64,000 nt of DNA from Methanobrevibacter sp. (GCF_017409525.1 NZ_JAFQSO010000012.1:186001-250000), one strand, 5' to 3'. Shown: positions 51,522-61,562, counted from the stretch's first letter. Translations and numbers: made by a program. The notes: generated by a model not told the origin, from the letters alone.

Positions 51522-52319
51522 TTAATCCCTATAAAATTTGAAAAATTCCTCGAATTCCTCATCATCCATAGGCTCTGGAGTTGAGACGTTTTCATTAGAC
51601 ATAATGCTTGAAGCAAGGTCTCTGTATTCTTGTGCTTCTTCACTTTCAGGGTATTTTTCTACAACGGTTTTTGCATCTAATTCAGCGTCTTGAATTAAAT
51701 TGCTCCTATGGATTGTGCCAACTACATGAGTTCCTATCTTTTCAGCGAATTCATTGACTATTTCCTCTTCCCTTTCGACATTCCTGCAGTTGCATACAAT
51801 GCCGCTTAAGTTTCCCTTAAGCTTCTTGACGCCCCGAACAATATTGTTTGCCGCATAAAGTGACATGTACTCGCCAGAGGTTACGATAAGCACCTCATCG
51901 GCATACTTTTCACGCAAGGGAACTGAAAATCCTCCGCAGACAACGTCCCCCAACACGTCATAAACGACAACATCCAAATCGTCATTGAAAATATCAAGCT
52001 TTTCAAGCCTTTTCATGGCCACAATAACGCCACGTCCTGCACATCCAACACCCGGCTCAGGACCTCCGCTTTCAACGCATTGAATTCCTTTAAAACCTGT
52101 GAAAACCAAATCATCCTTTTCAGGAGCTCTATTGTCCTTTAAAGTGTTGACTACAGTTGGAATTCTTTTCCCATATAATGTGCGTGTGGTGTCCGCCTTC
52201 GGATCGCATCCGATTACAAGGCAGTTCAAATCATCGCTTGCCCATACGGCAGACAGGTTAGCCACTGTTGTGCTTTTTCCTATTCCACCCTTTCCGTAAA
52301 TGGCTATTTTCTTAATCAT
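51522..52319 (-). CDS. cfbC: Ni-sirohydrochlorin a,c-diamide reductive cyclase, NifH-like subunit CfbC
   Basis: Iron-sulfur ATPase that feeds electrons to CfbD in the reductive cyclisation step of coenzyme F430 synthesis. The 265-residue protein is NifH-like: P-loop YGKGGIGKSTT, switch regions, and the two Cys that bridge the subunits' [4Fe-4S] cluster in GVGCAGRG and DVVCGGF. The C-terminal tail is acidic (MDDEEFEEFF). ATG at 52319 has GAGAGG seven bases upstream; ATG 52322 is also possible. Overlaps the end of the U32 peptidase gene, so they are coupled. Confidence 0.88.
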   Translation of the reverse strand: MIKKIAIYGKGGIGKSTTVANLSAVWASDDLNCLVIGCDPKADTTRTLYGKRIPTVVNTLKDNRAPEKDDLVFTGFKGIQCVESGGPEPGVGCAGRGVIVAMKRLEKLDIFNDDLDVVVYDVLGDVVCGGFSVPLREKYADEVLIVTSGEYMSLYAANNIVRGVKKLKGNLSGIVCNCRNVEREEEIVNEFAEKIGTHVVGTIHRSNLIQDAELDAKTVVEKYPESEEAQEYRDLASSIMSNENVSTPEPMDDEEFEEFFKFYRD

Positions 52320-53559
52320 CATTATTCCTCTCAACCAGCTTATAGACGAAATCGTTTTGCCTTACTTTCTCATCAATGGCTATCGCCACATTGCAACCTC
52401 TTGAAACCTCACTGACGCTTTCCCCTTCAATCTGCATCGAATCGATTGTGTGGGTAATGGATCCTGTGGTCCGGCCCTGAATCATTATCAGATCTCCCAA
52501 AGCCAAATCATCCCATATCCTTATTTCTGCGGCCTTCACCTTACTGTAGTAGTTTACAACCTGACCTATATCCTTTTTGATGTATTTGGACTGATTGTCT
52601 TCGCTTCTCTCAAATGGAGTTGAAAAGTAAAAGTTAGTGTCGAATCCACGGTTGAATACACTTGAAAGCTCATCCATCCATTCACTTTTAACCTCATAAT
52701 TCAAGGAGTCATTCTCATAATCGTCAATTGCCTGCCTGTACACGCCGGTCACCATAGCTCCATAATCCGGACTTCGCGCCCTTCCCTCTATCTTAAATGA
52801 TGCTACACCGCTTTCGATGAGTTCAGGAATGTGCTCTATCATGCACATGTCCTTTGGAGAAAAGAAGTTTGTCCTGTAGCTTGCATCATCGCTTCCGGTG
52901 ATTAGGAATGTCTCATCCTCAACATCCGAGAAATTGATGACATTGTCATCCCCCTCTTCATATGTCAATGTCCAGTTCTTGCGGCAGGGCTGCAGGCAAT
53001 CTCCGCAATTGGCGCTTCGGCCATAAAGCCCATAGCTTAAAAAGCAGCGCCCTGAAATCGCCATGCATATCGCTCCATGAATGAATATCTCCGTTTCAAT
53101 CGGGGATTTTTCAGTGATTTCAGTGATTTCTGCCAGTGAAAGTTCGCGGGAAAGAATTGCCCTTTTTGCACCCAGTTTCTTCAGGGTCTTAAGGGTATAA
53201 GAATTAGTAACGTTTTCCTGAACGCTGATGTGGGCTTCAAGCCCATGTGCAACGGTTTTATCAATCAATCCGATGTCCGATAAAATTAGCCCATCAATTT
53301 CAGATGCGGAAATCCTCTCCAGATTGCTTTCAAGCTCACCGGCCAACCTTTCGTTTAGGATTACATTTGTGCATAAATAGGTTTTAGCCCCATATTCGTT
53401 GGCGATTTTGGATACTTCGGATAAGTCATCCAGTGAAAAGTTTTTTGCATTGGCCCTCATGTTATAGTCATCAAGGCCAAAATAGACTGCATCTGCACCG
53501 TTTTCCAAAACTGCACGCAGTGAAATGAAATTTCCTGCAGGAGCTAATAGTTCTACCAT
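52312..53559 (-). CDS. U32 family peptidase
   Basis: A 415-residue protein of the U32 collagenase-like family: APAGNFISLRAVLENGADAVYFG at its N-terminus split as APAGNF and ADAVYFG, EIFIHGAICMAISGRC in the centre, and the Cys-rich segment RSANCGDCLQPCRKNW. Several U32 relatives (for example RlhA, TrhP) act in RNA hydroxylation with an iron-sulfur cluster bound by such Cys, so a non-peptidase role is possible. Directly followed by cfbC. Confidence 0.87.
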   Translation of the reverse strand: MVELLAPAGNFISLRAVLENGADAVYFGLDDYNMRANAKNFSLDDLSEVSKIANEYGAKTYLCTNVILNERLAGELESNLERISASEIDGLILSDIGLIDKTVAHGLEAHISVQENVTNSYTLKTLKKLGAKRAILSRELSLAEITEITEKSPIETEIFIHGAICMAISGRCFLSYGLYGRSANCGDCLQPCRKNWTLTYEEGDDNVINFSDVEDETFLITGSDDASYRTNFFSPKDMCMIEHIPELIESGVASFKIEGRARSPDYGAMVTGVYRQAIDDYENDSLNYEVKSEWMDELSSVFNRGFDTNFYFSTPFERSEDNQSKYIKKDIGQVVNYYSKVKAAEIRIWDDLALGDLIMIQGRTTGSITHTIDSMQIEGESVSEVSRGCNVAIAIDEKVRQNDFVYKLVERNNDD

Positions 53560-53565
53560 AAATAT

Positions 53566-54987
53566 CTAAGGTTTGTAGTAGGTTTCAGCTTCAAGACCTT
53601 CAGGAATTTCTGTAGGATACTCTTCATTCAGACATCCCAGACATAAGTTCTCTTCAGGCATTCCGATAGCTTTGACTAAAGCAGGAAGTGTAATGTATCC
53701 CAAAGAGTCAATGTCAAGCTGTTTTCTGATTTCATCAGGAGAATAATTGGCTGCAATCAATTCTTTTTTGGTTGCCATAGCCACTCCATAGAAACATGGT
53801 GCAACAACAGGAGGGCAGCCTACTAAAAAGTGAATCTCAGCAGGCCCCGCTTCCTTTACTAGGTCAAGCAGCTGTTTGGAAGTGGTTCCCCTTACAATAC
53901 TGTCATCGATTAATACAATCTTTTTGCCTTTAATTGCATCTTTTATAGGGTTCAACTTGACTCTTACCGCAAGTTCCCTCTCTTCCTGGGTCGGCATGAT
54001 GAATGTTCTTCCGACATATCTGTTTTTGATTAATCCTTCACCATATGGAATTCCGGAAGCTCTTGAATAACCGACAGCTGCAGGGATTGATGAATCGGGA
54101 ACTGGAATTACCAAATCAGCATCAATTGGATACAATTCATGCAATTGACGGCCGATATTCATCCTAGTCTCATAAACATTGATGCCGTCAATGGTACTGT
54201 CGGGTCTTGCAAAGTACACGTATTCAAACATGCAGTGTGAAAGCTTGCATTTTCCTGCGCTTTCCAACATGTGTGAGTTGATTTCATCGTTTTTAAAGTA
54301 AACTACCTCTCCAGGCACAACATCTCTAATGTATTCAGCATTGATTACATCAAAGGCTACGGTTTCAGAAGCCAAAATATATTCATCGTCTTTTTTTGCA
54401 ATGGCAAGAGGCTTGATTCCCATAGGATCCCTTACTGCATACAATTCTCCATCGACCAGAATTGTCAATGCATATGACCCCACAAGCTTTTTGCATACTG
54501 CTTCAATGGCTGCTAAAACGTCCTTATCGTTATCGTAATGCTCTTTTTTAAGAAGGTAACATATCACTTCAGAATCACAATCGGATTTGAAATAAAAACC
54601 TTCATCGATGAGTTCATTTTTTAACTCTTGAGAATTAACGATATCACCATTATGGGCCATTGCAATAAATCCATCACCGAAATCAGTTACAAAAGGCTGT
54701 GAATTTTCCAGTTTTGATTGACCAGTTGTTGAATATCTTACATGGCCGATTGCTCTGTTTCCTGTTAAGCTATGGATATCATAATCCCTAAATACATCGG
54801 TTATTAAACCCATACCACAGTAATGATTCAAACCTTTTTCTGGATTAAAAGTAGCTATTCCTGCTGATTCCTGGCCCCTATGTTGTAAAGCATATAAACA
54901 ATAATAAACAAAGGATGCAACATTTTTAGATTCATCAATAGAGTGAATTCCAACTATACCGCACTTGTCTTCTATATCTCCTTGCAT
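53566..54987 (-). CDS. purF: Amidophosphoribosyltransferase
   Basis: First committed enzyme of purine synthesis: PRPP plus glutamine to phosphoribosylamine. An eight-residue leader before Cys9 (DIEDKCGIVG) is expected to be removed to expose the N-terminal nucleophile of the glutaminase domain (about 9-240). The PRTase domain carries the PRPP loop VLIDDSIVRGTTS. Cys residues for the [4Fe-4S] cluster occur in the C-terminal region (ENLCLGCLNE). ATG at 54987 has GGGAG eight bases upstream. Confidence 0.93.
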   Translation of the reverse strand: MQGDIEDKCGIVGIHSIDESKNVASFVYYCLYALQHRGQESAGIATFNPEKGLNHYCGMGLITDVFRDYDIHSLTGNRAIGHVRYSTTGQSKLENSQPFVTDFGDGFIAMAHNGDIVNSQELKNELIDEGFYFKSDCDSEVICYLLKKEHYDNDKDVLAAIEAVCKKLVGSYALTILVDGELYAVRDPMGIKPLAIAKKDDEYILASETVAFDVINAEYIRDVVPGEVVYFKNDEINSHMLESAGKCKLSHCMFEYVYFARPDSTIDGINVYETRMNIGRQLHELYPIDADLVIPVPDSSIPAAVGYSRASGIPYGEGLIKNRYVGRTFIMPTQEERELAVRVKLNPIKDAIKGKKIVLIDDSIVRGTTSKQLLDLVKEAGPAEIHFLVGCPPVVAPCFYGVAMATKKELIAANYSPDEIRKQLDIDSLGYITLPALVKAIGMPEENLCLGCLNEEYPTEIPEGLEAETYYKP

Positions 54988-55059
54988 AAGCAAACTCCCA
55001 ATAAATAGTATAATTATAATTATGGCTAAACTACTATAAAATAATAATGTTTAGCATCA

Positions 55060-55956
55060 TCAATCCCAGAAATTCTCAAAAGCATTTGGAATGTCATATT
55101 CCTCTCGAACTTCCGGAACTTTTTTTTCAGGTGCAGCATCATCCAAATCCTTCTTTAAATCATCAGAATTATCATCCACAAATATCAATGCGGTTCTGAC
55201 AATGTTCAACCATTCAATGGCCTTTTCTTTTGATTGTGCAGCAATATGATTTTGGCCAACGATGATGTTGTCTGGCTTAAACCTGTTTGTGGCTATGACA
55301 ATTCTTTCGCCGTCATTCAAGTCCTGCCTGAATGTATCCTGCCAGAGTTCTTCAAGATTGAAGACTTCCAGGATGTCTTTAGAGTAAATGTCCTCATAAC
55401 GCAATTTAAAAGCAGAAAAATCTGATTTTATCTCATCTATATCTTCCATCAATTCCTTGTTTTCCTGAGATAAAACTTCATTTTCTTTTATTAGCTGATT
55501 ATAATCATCCAGTAAGTTATTGTAGTTATGAGTTACCTTCATGAGCTTGTTTTCCAATGCATGGATATTAATCAAATTCAAAGAATAGGACAGTGTTGAC
55601 TTTATTATTGAATTTAGAATCTCCTTTTCGGCCAGTTGAAAATCGATTGATTCATCTTCAATGACGATGTTGTTATAATCAAACAATCCAATATTATTAA
55701 AATCAGTTTTCAGTTCATTAAACAGAATGTTATATGTTTCATCATGCCCATATCCGCCAATCAGCAAAATGTCCGCACCGCTGGCAACTTTCTTAACAAT
55801 GCTCAATTCTACAGTCGGAATGATGGATGAAACAATTATATTATAATCATTCTCAAGTTGGATGTTGTTTACTGCCTTTGACACCAGCTGTGCAATATCC
55901 AATCCTGAAACTATTATTCTTACATCGATTTTTGATTCGTGGTTTTCATTTTCCAT
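55060..55956 (-). CDS. Hypothetical protein with coiled coil
   Basis: A 298-residue soluble protein. The first 95 residues look like an alpha/beta (Rossmann-like) domain (VRIIVSGLDIAQLV, ADILLIGGYGHDE), then a coiled coil (about 135-195, NNLLDDYNQLIKENEVLSQE), and a charged C-terminus. I do not recognise it. It precedes purF with a 70-bp gap and follows galE closely (9 bp), so it may be in the galE operon. Function unknown. Confidence 0.68.
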   Translation of the reverse strand: MENENHESKIDVRIIVSGLDIAQLVSKAVNNIQLENDYNIIVSSIIPTVELSIVKKVASGADILLIGGYGHDETYNILFNELKTDFNNIGLFDYNNIVIEDESIDFQLAEKEILNSIIKSTLSYSLNLINIHALENKLMKVTHNYNNLLDDYNQLIKENEVLSQENKELMEDIDEIKSDFSAFKLRYEDIYSKDILEVFNLEELWQDTFRQDLNDGERIVIATNRFKPDNIIVGQNHIAAQSKEKAIEWLNIVRTALIFVDDNSDDLKKDLDDAAPEKKVPEVREEYDIPNAFENFWD

Positions 55957-55965
55957 GAAAATTAC

Positions 55966-56934
55966 CTAAATTACATTTATTTTTTCATGCCAATTCCAGG
56001 CAGACTCTACAATCTGCTCCAGATCATATTGTGGAGTCCAACCCAATTCATCTTTAATTTTAGTTGAATCAGCTATCAGTATTGCAGGATCGCCTTCACG
56101 ACGCTTATCTATTTTTACTTCAAAATCACGCTTAGTGACCTTCTTGCACATGTCAATGACTTCACGAACGGAATATCCTTCACCGTTTCCCAAATTGAAT
56201 ATGTTTGATTCTTTTTCTTTGCATAGATATTCATATGCCTTGATATGCGCATCCGCAAGGTCGTTTACATGAATGTAATCGCGAATGCATGTCCCATCGG
56301 GAGTGTCGTAATCATCACCAAAAATAGAAATGCTGTCCCTTTTTCCGATGGCCGCATCTAAAACTAAAGGTATCAAGTGAGTTTCAGGGTCATGCAATTC
56401 CCCTATCTCACCATCAAAATCACAGCCTGCCGCATTGAAATATCTCAAAGATACATAATTGAAATCACCTTTTTCGGCTTCCCTTTGTAAAGCCTTTTCG
56501 GTGATGAATTTGGAGTGTCCGTAAGGGTTGATTGGTTTTAAGTCAGTATCTTCAGTAATTGGAATCTTTTCAGGGTTTCCATAAACGGCGGCAGTTGAAG
56601 AAAGAATAAATTTATCCACACCAAATTCTCTCATAACCTTTAGGAGATTCAATGTGTTTTTATAGTTATTCTTGAAGTATTTTTGAGGAAGTTCAACGGA
56701 TTCGGCTACGGATGAAAATGCAGCGAAGTGTATCACGCCATCGACGTCATACTTTTCAAAAACCTCCCTAATGTCAGCGCTGCCGAAGTCATAGTTTTCA
56801 AATTCCCCCCATTTGACGAAATTCTCATAACCCTTGCAAAGGTTATCTACAACAACGGTATCGTAACCTGCATTATGGAGAGCCTTATTGGTATGGGCTC
56901 CGATATATCCTGCTCCACCAGTAACCAAAATCAT
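55966..56934 (-). CDS. galE: UDP-glucose 4-epimerase
   Basis: Interconverts UDP-glucose and UDP-galactose for surface polysaccharide and pseudomurein precursors. The short-chain dehydrogenase fold shows the NAD motif TGGAGYIGAH, the YxxxK pair in YGHSKF, and the GalE-specific ACDFDGEIGE-like AAGCDFDGE and RRxGDPA as RREGDPA. 322 residues. ATG at 56934 has AGGTG upstream; the GTG at 56943 overlaps that site. Confidence 0.92.
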   Translation of the reverse strand: MILVTGGAGYIGAHTNKALHNAGYDTVVVDNLCKGYENFVKWGEFENYDFGSADIREVFEKYDVDGVIHFAAFSSVAESVELPQKYFKNNYKNTLNLLKVMREFGVDKFILSSTAAVYGNPEKIPITEDTDLKPINPYGHSKFITEKALQREAEKGDFNYVSLRYFNAAGCDFDGEIGELHDPETHLIPLVLDAAIGKRDSISIFGDDYDTPDGTCIRDYIHVNDLADAHIKAYEYLCKEKESNIFNLGNGEGYSVREVIDMCKKVTKRDFEVKIDKRREGDPAILIADSTKIKDELGWTPQYDLEQIVESAWNWHEKINVI

Positions 56935-56943
56935 TGAAAACAC

Positions 56944-58122
56944 CTAAATGAACTTACCTAATTTGAGGAAAGCTTTTGGAGATATTTTTATTAATTTTTT
57001 AACGATTTCAGTGGTTGAAATTTTATCAAAGCTTTCTCCTTCGAATGCATGGCCCAATTCATCCAGCTCATCATCGGACAATGTGAGCAAGTATTCCTGT
57101 ACTTTCTTATATCTTTTAATTTCATGGTCCAGCTCTTCATGTGCCATCTTGTCATATAACTTCAAGAATTTTTTGGAGCAGTCTTCCTTAATGGCCTGTG
57201 CTGCCACTTGACCGGCACACATTCCACCAGTCATTCCAGAAATGATTCCTCCACCGGTCAATGGGTTTACCTGACCTGCGGCATCTCCAACAACCATGAT
57301 ATTATCAGCATAAAGCTTTTTGGTCATTCCTCCAACAGGGTCTCCTCCGACATTCAACTCAACGGCCTGAGCATTCTTCAAGTAAGGGCTATTGGCTACA
57401 AAGTCATCCAAATATTCCTTGGCTGTCTTTTCTGCCTTGTGAGGAAGGACTGCCAAACCTACATTTGCAATGTCATCCCCTTTAGGGAAGATCCATACGT
57501 ATCCTCCAGGAGCGCAGGAACCTAAGTAAAATTCGATTACTCCCGGCTTTTCAAATTCAACATTGCACATTTCGTATTGAACACCAGATTCCATTTCTTT
57601 TGCTTTTGCAGCTGGCCTTAATCCAGCCCATCTTGCAATGTGTCCTTCAGGACCATCAGCAGCGATTAAGATTTTACATTTGAAAACTTCTTCTTTTCCC
57701 ATTGATTCTGTTTTAACAATGTATCCATTATCAATTTTTTCAATTCCGGTTACTAAAGTTTTTATCCTAATTTCAGCACCAGCTCTTGCAGCATCCATTG
57801 CCATATGTTTATCAAACACTTTCCTTTCAAGAATATAACCCGCTTCAGGTATTTTCACTTGGTCTTCGGTTAGCCAGATATCGGTTCCGTCTGGTGTCTG
57901 AATCCTTACTCCTTCAATCTTTTTGGTAATCCAGCGAGGGGAAGGTTCGATTCCCAATTTTTCAAGTCCCTGAATTGAAACCCCTTCAGCGCATCTTTTT
58001 GGAGAACCAATTTCAGATTTCTTATCCATCAAAATAACTTTTGCGCCACCTAATGCGGCATGTTTAGCTGCAGAAGAACCTGCAGGTCCAGAACCTACTA
58101 CTATTACATCAGTTTCAATCAT
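56944..58122 (-). CDS. Geranylgeranyl reductase (archaeal lipid double-bond reductase)
   Basis: A flavoenzyme that saturates geranylgeranyl chains of archaeal ether lipids. 392 residues with the FAD motif VVGSGPAGSSAA, the family PxRxxEG-like SPKRCAEGVS, YILERKVFD and the second flavin motif VGDAAGQVNPLTGGGI. It lies 4 bp after a small ferredoxin gene in one operon; the ferredoxin probably donates its electrons. Subcellular site: cytosol, at the membrane face. Confidence 0.9.
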   Translation of the reverse strand: MIETDVIVVGSGPAGSSAAKHAALGGAKVILMDKKSEIGSPKRCAEGVSIQGLEKLGIEPSPRWITKKIEGVRIQTPDGTDIWLTEDQVKIPEAGYILERKVFDKHMAMDAARAGAEIRIKTLVTGIEKIDNGYIVKTESMGKEEVFKCKILIAADGPEGHIARWAGLRPAAKAKEMESGVQYEMCNVEFEKPGVIEFYLGSCAPGGYVWIFPKGDDIANVGLAVLPHKAEKTAKEYLDDFVANSPYLKNAQAVELNVGGDPVGGMTKKLYADNIMVVGDAAGQVNPLTGGGIISGMTGGMCAGQVAAQAIKEDCSKKFLKLYDKMAHEELDHEIKRYKKVQEYLLTLSDDELDELGHAFEGESFDKISTTEIVKKLIKISPKAFLKLGKFI

Positions 58123-58126
58123 AAAA

Positions 58127-58294
58127 TCAATCCTCTTTTTCTAAAGCATCAATTGGACATGCCTTAATGCATGTGTCACAATCCTTACAATCATCATCAT
58201 TAAATACCAAAGCGTACTCTCTTACTTGTATCAAATTTCTTGGACAAACTCCTGCACATTCACCACAGAATGAGCACCAATCTTTTACAATCAT
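58127..58294 (-). CDS. Small 2[4Fe-4S] ferredoxin
   Basis: A 55-residue protein with two cluster motifs: CSFCGECAGVCPR and CKDCDTCIKACPI. AGGAGATATTTT precedes the ATG at 58294. It overlaps nothing and is followed by the geranylgeranyl reductase after 4 bp, so the two are surely co-transcribed. It is the likely electron donor for that enzyme. Confidence 0.9.
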   Translation of the reverse strand: MIVKDWCSFCGECAGVCPRNLIQVREYALVFNDDDCKDCDTCIKACPIDALEKED

Positions 58295-58416
58295 AAAATA
58301 TCTCCTTAAATTAAATAGTTTAAGTTATAAATACTAAGTTTCTTATTATATTTAAAAGTTTAGTTAAAAATAGCTATAAAATGTATAAAAAAAGAAAATA
58401 AAATAAATTAAATTAC

Positions 58417-58842
58417 TTATTTAATCAGTAACACTGGAACATCAGAATTTCTCAAGAGTCTTTCGGAGACCGAACCTATTTGAGTATCTGAAACATCATT
58501 TTCATCAAATGACACGAATCGATTGTTATTCGCTCCATGGGCATGAATAACAACCAAATCGGCACGGGTCTGGTCAACGATGAATTTCATGTCCCTTAAT
58601 GGGTCTGCAGTAAGCAGATGCCCTATAACTTCAACTCCTACCTCATCGGCTCTTTTAGTGATTTTTGCCAAAATCGCATCCCCTGAATCCTCTTCGGAAT
58701 CATAGCTATTTAATGAAAATTCCTCCAGGACATGGACTGCAGCAATTTTGGATGAAAACTTTTGAGCTATTTCAATGGCAACCTCTGCCGCATCATACCC
58801 GTATTCAGATCCGTCAACCGGAACGCAAATGACATCAAACAT
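58417..58842 (-). CDS. Universal stress protein, UspA family
   Basis: A 141-residue alpha/beta protein: VICVPVDGSEYGYDAAEVA at the start and GSVSERLLRNSDVPVLLI at the end; the ATP-binding G-x2-G-x9-G-S pattern is only partly kept (HAHGANNNRF ... IGSVSE). Its ATG follows the AtwA-like stop with no gap (TAG ATG), so it is coupled to that gene. Role: stress survival, ligand unknown. Confidence 0.88.
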   Translation of the reverse strand: MFDVICVPVDGSEYGYDAAEVAIEIAQKFSSKIAAVHVLEEFSLNSYDSEEDSGDAILAKITKRADEVGVEVIGHLLTADPLRDMKFIVDQTRADLVVIHAHGANNNRFVSFDENDVSDTQIGSVSERLLRNSDVPVLLIK

Positions 58843-60549
58843 CTAGCAATCCCCTTTCAAGTAATCCGCATGGCAGAAATCAATGAAATTGTCAACAATC
58901 CCATCAATGTCTTCGCTGTCATCGACTATCTTTCCATCATCCATGAAAATTGCCCTATTGCTCAATTCCTTGATAAAATCAGTGTTATGGGAAATCATTA
59001 CAACGGTGATTCCATATTCCTTGGAAATCTTTTTAAGTGAATTTGTAACATCCCTTAAGGTAACAGGGTCCAGATCACCGAACGGCTCATCCAAGAGCAA
59101 GAATTTAGGTCTTGAAACCAAAATCAACGCAAGCATTACACGTACCTTTTGACCTCCTGACAGTTCATATGACTTTCTATGCAGTATGTCCAAATCCAAA
59201 TCAAGGCTTTCAAAAATATCGGCCACCGCTTCTTTGGTTGCGGTTTCGGGAAATCTTGGGAACAGGTCATTTAATATTTCCGCATCAAGTCCTATCTGTT
59301 CCAGACGATTTTTCGCTTCAGATTCCGGCAAGTCTGTTAAGAGATAAAATGAATCCAGAAGCTCTTCGCCGATTCCGATTTTCCTGGCTCTTTCCTGCGC
59401 ATCCTTCACGATGTTTTCATTCTTATATCCCAATCTTGTAGCCAGCTGGCTCAATACTGTTGCATAATGGGTGAGCGCAAATTCCTGATGCATGAAACCC
59501 AATTTGGAACGTATCTTCATACGGCTCATGCCCGGAATTTCAATATCTCTCCACTCTCCATCGACATAATAGAACACATCACCCTCATCCGGATAGTCAA
59601 GTCCACCTAGCATCCTTAAAAGAACAGTTTTTCCAGCTCCGCTTGGACCGATTATGCTTAAAATATTCTCCTTTTGAACTTTGAAATTGATATCTTCCAT
59701 CTGAAGGACTTCACCGCCTGTCAGCAAATAGAATCTCTTTTTGATATCGCGGGCATCAATGACATCCTCATCTGTAGAGATGTTTTCAATGTCCACGACA
59801 GGTTCCATATCGGCCATGAATTTATCGCAAATCTCTTCAGGAGTTCCTTCATCGGAAATTTCACCGTCTTCAAGTAAAATAACCCTATCTGCCAGATACT
59901 TCTGGACATCAGGCAAATGGGAAACCAGAACGACAGTAATGTTTAATTCATTATTGATTTTTTTAACTGCATCCAATATTTCCTGCTTGGTTTTAGGGCA
60001 TGCCATAGTTGCAGGTTCATCCAAAAGCAATGCTTTAGGTCGTTTGGCAAGTTGACGGGCCATGATGAGTCTTTGCTTTTCACCACCACTAAGCACTGAA
60101 GCATAGTGGTCCTTTTTATGAGTAAGTGAAACCAGTTCCAAAAGTTCATCCGCTTCATCACCGAATTCGCTTTCAGCAACTTCAAAATTAGTATCTCCCT
60201 CATCAAAGTATTCCCTTGCATACAGTTTTCTTAATACGTTTTCACGCACTGTATCCGGCCATAAACCGAAAGATCTTTGAAGATGAATTGCAGTTTCTTT
60301 TTTAAGATTATTGTAATAGTATTGAGAAGATTTTTCGTTGATGCTAACATCTCCAACAGTAACGCTTCCAGCATCAATATGTTCAACTCCCCTTAAAGCC
60401 CTTAAGAGTGTTGTTTTACCGGAACCGCTTTTTCCCATGATTCCAAGAATCTCGCCTTCCTTGACTTCAAAACTGACATCCTTAAGCGCCTTGACTTTAG
60501 TTCCATCATCCAATTCATAATCTTTACTTACATTTTCAACTTTTATCAT
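58843..60549 (-). CDS. atwA: Two-domain ABC ATPase, methyl-CoM reductase component A2 (AtwA) type
   Basis: A soluble protein of 568 residues with two ABC domains and no membrane helices. First domain: Walker A GKSGSGKTT, signature LSGGEKQR, Walker B ALLLDEP. Second domain: GPSGAGKTV, LSGGQKVR, FLLLDEPFGD. This is the layout of component A2, which uses ATP in reductive activation of methyl-coenzyme M reductase. The insertion around residues 395-440 fits the family. The start at 60549 has GGGG seven bases upstream; the ATG at 60555 is too close. Similar proteins of unknown role exist, so the symbol is by family. Coupled to UspA. Confidence 0.82.
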   Translation of the reverse strand: MIKVENVSKDYELDDGTKVKALKDVSFEVKEGEILGIMGKSGSGKTTLLRALRGVEHIDAGSVTVGDVSINEKSSQYYYNNLKKETAIHLQRSFGLWPDTVRENVLRKLYAREYFDEGDTNFEVAESEFGDEADELLELVSLTHKKDHYASVLSGGEKQRLIMARQLAKRPKALLLDEPATMACPKTKQEILDAVKKINNELNITVVLVSHLPDVQKYLADRVILLEDGEISDEGTPEEICDKFMADMEPVVDIENISTDEDVIDARDIKKRFYLLTGGEVLQMEDINFKVQKENILSIIGPSGAGKTVLLRMLGGLDYPDEGDVFYYVDGEWRDIEIPGMSRMKIRSKLGFMHQEFALTHYATVLSQLATRLGYKNENIVKDAQERARKIGIGEELLDSFYLLTDLPESEAKNRLEQIGLDAEILNDLFPRFPETATKEAVADIFESLDLDLDILHRKSYELSGGQKVRVMLALILVSRPKFLLLDEPFGDLDPVTLRDVTNSLKKISKEYGITVVMISHNTDFIKELSNRAIFMDDGKIVDDSEDIDGIVDNFIDFCHADYLKGDC

Positions 60550-60636
60550 TCTCATGCCCCATTTTATAATATATAATCTATATTCATGAAACTATTTATA
60601 TTTTATAGACATATAATTAAAAAATAAGTGATTAAA

Positions 60637-60930
60637 ATGGCTAGCGACAATAAAGTTCAAGAATATATCGACAGTTTAGAACAGGAAAAAATAATGATTG
60701 AAACTCATTTTGCAAATATGGAAAGAATGCTAAAGGACGATCCTAAATTAGACCAGCAAAAAGCATTCGGACTACTGTCTAACTTTCACACATTAAATAT
60801 TCAATATGAGCAATTATGTAATGACCTGATTACATTCCTCAGGATATTTAAGGATGATGAAAATGAAATCCGACTCTACAAAACCGATGAGCTTGTAGAG
60901 CTATTGGAAGAGAAAGTTAATCAATTTTAG
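60637..60930 (+). CDS. Small helical hypothetical protein
   Basis: A 97-residue all-helical protein (MASDNKVQEYIDSLEQEKI ... DELVELLEEKVNQF), acidic, likely a coiled coil. AAGTGATTAAA precedes the ATG at 60637. Divergent from the AtwA-like gene. Its end overlaps the next, convergent gene by 4 bp. Not recognised. Confidence 0.62.
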   Translation: MASDNKVQEYIDSLEQEKIMIETHFANMERMLKDDPKLDQQKAFGLLSNFHTLNIQYEQLCNDLITFLRIFKDDENEIRLYKTDELVELLEEKVNQF

Positions 60931-61463
60931 CTATTATAGAAAATTGATACACTATCATGGCCACCTGTAGTTGAGTTTTCAGCTACAACTTCACCATTTC
61001 TTAAAAGTTGGATTTTAATTTCTCCTTCGCCGCTTAATTTTTGGGCATTTATCTTTACATTATCCCATGCAGCGCAATTAAGTGTAAATGTATTTTCACC
61101 AGAACCTGATTTTCCAACCAAATAGTCCGGATCACCCATTTCAGCATACCAAGTACCATTGTATGAAATTACAACTTGATATGGATGGGAAGATGCCTGT
61201 TGCTGACTTCCATCATCGTAAATAACATTTAATGACTCATTATTTGAAGGTTGGGAATTATTATAAATAAAGGAAAATAATAACAAAGCAACAATAATAA
61301 TACCCAAAACTATTAATATTTTTTTACCCAATCCTACATTCCATCTGCCAGTATTGGTCTTTTTAGGTTTAGTACTTTTATTGCTGGAAAGTAGGTATGC
61401 GCAATTATCACAATAAACAGATGAGGATGCATTTTCATATCCGCATCTTGGACATTTTACCAT
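60927..61463 (-). CDS. Zinc-ribbon membrane-anchored protein
   Basis: A 178-residue protein: an N-terminal zinc ribbon (CPRCGYENASSSVYCDNC), a basic linker, one helix (about 47-67, KKILIVLGIIIVALLLF) and an outer beta-rich domain (about 85-178). The layout is common in methanogen surface or stress proteins (zinc-ribbon plus single span). The outer domain is not recognised. Probably monocistronic. Confidence 0.72.
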   Translation of the reverse strand: MVKCPRCGYENASSSVYCDNCAYLLSSNKSTKPKKTNTGRWNVGLGKKILIVLGIIIVALLLFSFIYNNSQPSNNESLNVIYDDGSQQQASSHPYQVVISYNGTWYAEMGDPDYLVGKSGSGENTFTLNCAAWDNVKINAQKLSGEGEIKIQLLRNGEVVAENSTTGGHDSVSIFYNS

Positions 61464-61562
61464 AAATTAATACCTTTCAATATTTCTTATGAAAACTTTT
61501 AAAAATACTTATATTTAAATGTAATGGAAAATGAGTGGTTTTTTCTATAACTTAATTTAAGA

